DNA of 9,511 bases from positions 1 to 9,511 of the forward strand of contig JAQUZL010000080.1 in NCBI GenBank assembly GCA_028691385.1. The letters are read 5' to 3'. The position numbers and the translations under genes are program-made. Origin of the DNA: Oscillospiraceae bacterium (lineage in GTDB: Bacteria; Bacillota; Clostridia; Oscillospirales; Oscillospiraceae). The notes beneath the pieces were generated by a model. The model was given only the letters and a program-made list of their open reading frames with translations, did not search any database and had not been told where the DNA came from. How positions within the stretch are numbered: position 1 is the stretch's first letter; every line of letters begins with the position of its first letter. Positions 7,375 through 9,511 of the stretch are shown piece after piece.

Positions 7375-7401
7375 AAAAGCCCCGCTTCGGCGGGGCTTTT
7401 T
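7375..7401. terminator. Bidirectional intrinsic terminator with UUCG loop
   Basis: AAAAGCCCCGC (7375-7385) pairs with GCGGGGCTTTT (7390-7400) around TTCG. The T run continues on the + strand, and the A-rich left flank gives a T run on the - strand. It can back up the tRNA terminator on one side and stop rubrerythrin transcripts on the other. Nothing gene-like lies between 7292 and 7374; only a 6-bp hairpin TTGTGC/GCACAA (7301-7318) is seen. Confidence 0.9.
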
Positions 7402-7426
7402 CTCATACCGGTGTGTCATTAAAACA

Positions 7427-7465
7427 AAAGAAGACCGGCAAGTTGTGTGCTTGCCGGTCTTCTTT
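7427..7465 (-). terminator. Intrinsic terminator of rubrerythrin
   Basis: A 16-bp perfect stem (7427-7442 with 7450-7465), loop of seven bases. Read on the - strand it is followed by TGTTTT. It begins only a few bases after the rubrerythrin TGA. Confidence 0.85.
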
Positions 7466-7467
7466 GT

Positions 7468-8007
7468 TCAATAGTTTTCTGCCTTGATCTCTGTAAAGCT
7501 TTGCAGATGCCCGCATACAGGGCATACTTCCGGCGAGCATGTAGCGTACGTCACGTTGCCGCACACCATACATACCCACACGGTGGGGCGCCCCTTACAA
7601 AAAACCTGGTCTTCCTCGATGTTGGTGGCCAGCTTGTTGTAGCGTTGCTCGTGCGTTTTTTCGATGTTGCCTACGCGGGTGAACAGCTCGGCCAGCTCTT
7701 CAAATCCCTCGCAGCGCGCCGTCCGGGCGAATTCGGCGTACATCTGCGTCCACTCATAGTGCTCCCCTGCTGCCGCGTCCCGCAGGTTTTCCAGTGTGCC
7801 GGGCACTTCGCCGCCGGAAAGCTGTTTGAGCCAAATCTCCGCGTGCTCCTGCTCATTGCGGGAGGTTTCGTCAAAAATATTCCCCATTTGCTCATAGCCG
7901 TCTTCCCGCGCACGCAATGCGTAGATCTTGTATTTTGCACAAGCGTGCAGCTCGCCCGAAAATGCGGTCTGCAAATTTTTCCACGTCTGACTGTGTTGCA
8001 GTTCCAT
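7468..8007 (-). CDS. rbr: Rubrerythrin
   Basis: Non-haem diiron peroxidase that reduces hydrogen peroxide to water with electrons passed through rubredoxin/NAD(P)H; typical of oxidative-stress defence in strict anaerobes, cytoplasmic. The protein has 179 residues. The N-terminal ferritin-like four-helix domain carries the metal ligands: E19, E52xxH55, E82/E85 and E116xxH119. The C-terminal rubredoxin-like domain has C146xxC149 and C162xxC165 for one iron. The ATG at 8007 has a good AGGAGG seven bases upstream and the protein then begins like its family; an in-frame TTG 36 bases upstream (8043) has no ribosome site. It forms its own transcription unit with a terminator at the 3' side (7427-7465) and a terminator on the 5' side (8126-8163), so its promoter should lie between 8008 and 8125, unless that 5' terminator is an attenuator in a longer leader. 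Confidence 0.96.
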   Translation of the reverse strand: MELQHSQTWKNLQTAFSGELHACAKYKIYALRAREDGYEQMGNIFDETSRNEQEHAEIWLKQLSGGEVPGTLENLRDAAAGEHYEWTQMYAEFARTARCEGFEELAELFTRVGNIEKTHEQRYNKLATNIEEDQVFCKGRPTVWVCMVCGNVTYATCSPEVCPVCGHLQSFTEIKAENY

Positions 8008-8043
8008 GGTCAATGCCTCCTGTTTGATATTGATATGCCGCAA

Positions 8044-8071
8044 GACGGTGAATCACCGTCATCCCATTGTA
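8044..8071 (-). promoter_or_regulatory. Putative -10 and start-site palindrome upstream of rubrerythrin
   Basis: On the - strand TACAAT (8071-8066) could be a -10, although no good -35 is present. Six bases further on, GACGGTG/CACCGTC (8060-8044) forms a perfect 7-bp dyad with a three-base centre, placed at the expected transcript start. It could be an operator or a 5' stabilising hairpin. It is not a PerR-type box by eye. Confidence 0.35.
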
Positions 8072-8125
8072 TGCAGCCAAGGCGCGGAGTGACCGCGGCG
8101 ATGTTCCCCTTTCGAAAGCGCCAAG

Positions 8126-8163
8126 AAAAAATCCCGCCGGATGCAGGACGCATCCGGCGGGAT
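8126..8163 (-). terminator. Strong - strand terminator upstream of rubrerythrin
   Basis: A perfect 14-bp stem (8131-8144 with 8150-8163), loop of five bases, followed on the - strand by six T (8131-8126). The HAD gene, whose stop is at 8439, already has a hairpin directly after it, so this terminator probably serves a separate transcript from 8164-8380 or acts as an attenuator of the rubrerythrin leader. Confidence 0.88.
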
Positions 8164-8390
8164 GGAAAGGCTTGTTCAGCTGTCCGCAGCCCAAAACGCC
8201 TTCAAAACGTTTTTTGCGCTGCACCGGCACTCTGTCTTTTCCCGATAAACAAAGGAAGCTGTGAGGACGAGCGCCGTGGGCCTGTCCGGGAGTGCGCCGC
8301 GGAGCGGACGGCCTCCGGCAATGCCGGAAAAGTATGACCGCTGCACGAAAAATCAGCAGTTTGCTTTTTCTCTGCGGTCAAATTATAAAA
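8164..8390 (-). other. Gene-free, hairpin-rich interval; candidate structured RNA
   Basis: No convincing coding frame on either strand; the open frames here lack ribosome sites and resemble nothing. Read on the - strand: TATAAT at 8387-8382 (no good -35), then a stem TGACCGC/GCGGTCA enclosing 8335-8380, a stem TCCGGC/GCCGGA at 8314-8328, a 9-bp bulged stem at 8279-8313, AAAACG/CGTTTT at 8193-8213, and finally the terminator at 8126-8163. Consecutive stems plus a dedicated terminator suggest an untranslated RNA of about 245 bases or a regulatory leader. It does not match any RNA family I can recognise. Confidence 0.3.
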
Positions 8391-8432
8391 ATTAAAATCC
8401 ACGCTGCGACACGGCTGACAAGTGCGCAGCGT
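8391..8432 (-). terminator. Probable terminator of the HAD phosphatase gene
   Basis: ACGCTGCG (8401-8408) pairs with CGCAGCGT (8425-8432), loop of 16 bases. Read on the - strand the stem is followed by GGATTTTAATTTT. It begins six bases after the stop codon. The large loop and the GGA before the T run make it weaker than the others. Confidence 0.55.
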
Positions 8433-8438
8433 CAAGCC

Positions 8439-9092
8439 CTATGTACCCAAAACCAGTGTCCGGATATCCTCCGGGCTGCGGGCGATATACGCCGCGCCCG
8501 CGGCGCACAGCTCCTCCTGTGTGCGAAATCCCCACAGCACGCCGCAGCCCGCCAGCCCTGCGTTGCGGGCAGTTTCGATGTCCACGCCGCTGTCCCCAAC
8601 ATACAGCACCTGCGGCTTTGCAAGGCCAAAGGCGGCGCGCATGGCGTTCACCAGATGCGGGTCCGGCTTTGTGGGTGTGCCCAGTGTATGGCCCGCCACA
8701 CTGTCAAACGCACCGGGAAAGTAGTGGGCGATGACGCTTTTTGTGAGGGCATCCTCCTTGTTGGAGACAACGCCCAGCCTTACGCCCGCCCCGCGCAGCG
8801 CGGAAAGCAGGGCGGAAATGCCCGGATACGGGGCCGTGGTGTCCTCCTTATGCGCGTCGTAATAAGAGAAAAACAGCTGTGCCGCCCGCGCCTGCGCAGC
8901 GCTGTCCCGGTGCTCCGGCGGCAGAAAGCGTTCGATCAGCTTGGGAATGCCGTTCCCCACCATATATTTGTACTCCGCCACGCTGTGGGGCGCAAAGCCC
9001 ATTGCAGCCAGCGTATGATTGGCTGCGGCCGCAAGGTCGCCGATGGTGTCCAGCAGCGTGCCGTCGAGATCGAATAGTACCGCTTGATACAA
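8439..9092 (-). CDS. HAD-superfamily hydrolase, phosphoglycolate phosphatase-like
   Basis: Mg-dependent phosphatase with a small helical cap inserted after motif I (C1 type). The protein has 217 residues. Motif I FDLDGTLLDT with nucleophile D8 and acid D10; motif II VVSNK with S110; motif III lysine K142 in TPTKPDP; motif IV YVGDSGVDIETARNAG with D167 and D171. These match phosphoglycolate phosphatase (Gph) and its close relatives, including pyrophosphatase PpaX-like enzymes; the substrate cannot be decided from sequence. The start is TTG at 9092, where the protein begins MYQAVLFDLDGTL as the family does; GGAAAGAAG (9110-9102) is the best ribosome site, weak and nine bases away. No ATG or GTG start close to motif I competes. 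It ends in TAG, followed by a hairpin. The neighbours give no clue to its substrate. Confidence 0.92.
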   Translation of the reverse strand: MYQAVLFDLDGTLLDTIGDLAAAANHTLAAMGFAPHSVAEYKYMVGNGIPKLIERFLPPEHRDSAAQARAAQLFFSYYDAHKEDTTAPYPGISALLSALRGAGVRLGVVSNKEDALTKSVIAHYFPGAFDSVAGHTLGTPTKPDPHLVNAMRAAFGLAKPQVLYVGDSGVDIETARNAGLAGCGVLWGFRTQEELCAAGAAYIARSPEDIRTLVLGT

Positions 9093-9150
9093 AAGAATCA
9101 GCTTCTTTCCATGATGAAAATAAAACAGGCCTCATTTCTGAACGGCTCAC

Positions 9151-9193
9151 AAAAGGCAGACCCGTCCGGAGCAAACAGGCGGGAAAGTCTGCC
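9151..9193 (-). terminator. Possible terminator of the right-edge gene
   Basis: Read on the - strand, GGCAGAC (9193-9187) pairs with GTCTGCC (9161-9155), with an inner CCCG/CGGG, followed by TTTTG. It lies between the unrecognised gene and the HAD gene. A second GC-rich hairpin at 9213-9231 (CCGGCGC/GCGCCGG) has no T tract. The rest of 9093-9281 shows no gene. Confidence 0.4.
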
Positions 9194-9281
9194 GACGGTG
9201 AAGAACAGGCAACCGGCGCCGAAAGCGCCGGCGTTATGCACCGGCCTTTGTGGGGCGGCCCAAAAAAGCGCGGGGCCCCGT

Positions 9282-9511
9282 TCAAAGCGTGAACGGAATC
9301 TCCCGCGCCAGATATTGCAGCGCACCGCGCACCCGGTACCGCAGCCCGCAGGGCAGATGCACCCGCACGTCGCACCGGCCGCCGCTGACGGAAAAGGGAT
9401 TTTCCAGCAACGTGTAAGCGAGATCCGGCGTGAACACGCAGATTTCATGCCGCGTGAAAAACCGGGTGTAGCACACGGATAGCGTACGATTTACGTTTTT
9501 GCACAGGCCCC
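9282..9511 (-). CDS. Unrecognised protein, 3' end only
   Basis: A - strand frame is open from the right edge to a TGA at 9284-9282, giving about 76 C-terminal residues. It reads in part YTRFFTRHEICVFTPDLAYT, then LLENPFSVSGGRCDVRVHLP, and ends RGALQYLAREIPFTL. Codon choice (GC-rich third positions, few rare codons) resembles the neighbouring genes, which supports real coding. I do not recognise the family. There is no transmembrane segment and no clear metal motif in this part. GTG at 9476 is in frame, but upstream codons stay open, so the start is probably outside the window. Confidence 0.5.
   Translation of the reverse strand, partial: GLCKNVNRTLSVCYTRFFTRHEICVFTPDLAYTLLENPFSVSGGRCDVRVHLPCGLRYRVRGALQYLAREIPFTL

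Noticed and set aside
7447..8337. Long + strand open frame of 296 codons
   Set aside because: It is antisense to rubrerythrin, which has complete family motifs; the frame arises from GC-rich third positions on the opposite strand.
8356..8391. + strand promoter TTGCTT-17-TATAAA antisense to the HAD gene
   Set aside because: The -35 matches only at its first three bases, and it overlaps hairpin and T-tract sequence of the - strand; it probably arises by chance from AT-rich sequence.
8292..9077. Long + strand open frame of 261 codons opposite the HAD gene
   Set aside because: The - strand frame has all four HAD motifs; the + strand translation is low-complexity and unrelated to any family I know.

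Overview
The window looks like an origin-proximal chromosomal segment of an anaerobic, fairly GC-rich low-G+C-phylum bacterium (Firmicutes, class Clostridia). This rests on the gene order mnmG-rsmG-noc-[parS]-parA-parB-serS, the presence of both a Noc-type and a Spo0J-type ParB, tRNA genes with encoded CCA, strong AGGAGG-type ribosome binding sites, TTG starts and a rubrerythrin. The species cannot be named from the sequence.

Left part, + strand (1-3347): the 3' part of mnmG (tRNA wobble uridine modification), complete rsmG (16S rRNA m7G methyltransferase), a long hairpin with a T tract, and noc (nucleoid occlusion). The noc frame meets a TGA, but the same frame continues for 19 codons that look like the normal Noc C-terminus before a TAG and a terminator.

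Middle (3348-6826): a gene-free interval of about 250 bases, a very strong terminator, two identical perfect parS palindromes, then parA-parB-serS as one tightly packed unit closed by a terminator. ParA, ParB and the parS pair form a chromosome segregation module. Noc, a ParB paralogue with different recognition residues, sits just upstream.

Right part (6827-9511): a consensus promoter drives tRNA-Met(CAT) and tRNA-Glu(TTC), whose spacer folds into a 16-bp stem, followed by terminators. On the - strand lie rubrerythrin, a 430-base gene-free interval with several consecutive hairpins and its own terminator (candidate structured RNA or leader), a HAD-family phosphatase, and the 3' end of an unrecognised gene running off the right edge.

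Most genes are ordinary housekeeping genes. No mobile element, CRISPR array or defence system was seen. The points worth a second look are the TGA inside noc, a promoter that appears to be built into the terminator before noc, the tRNA spacer hairpin, and two intervals that may encode untranslated RNAs.
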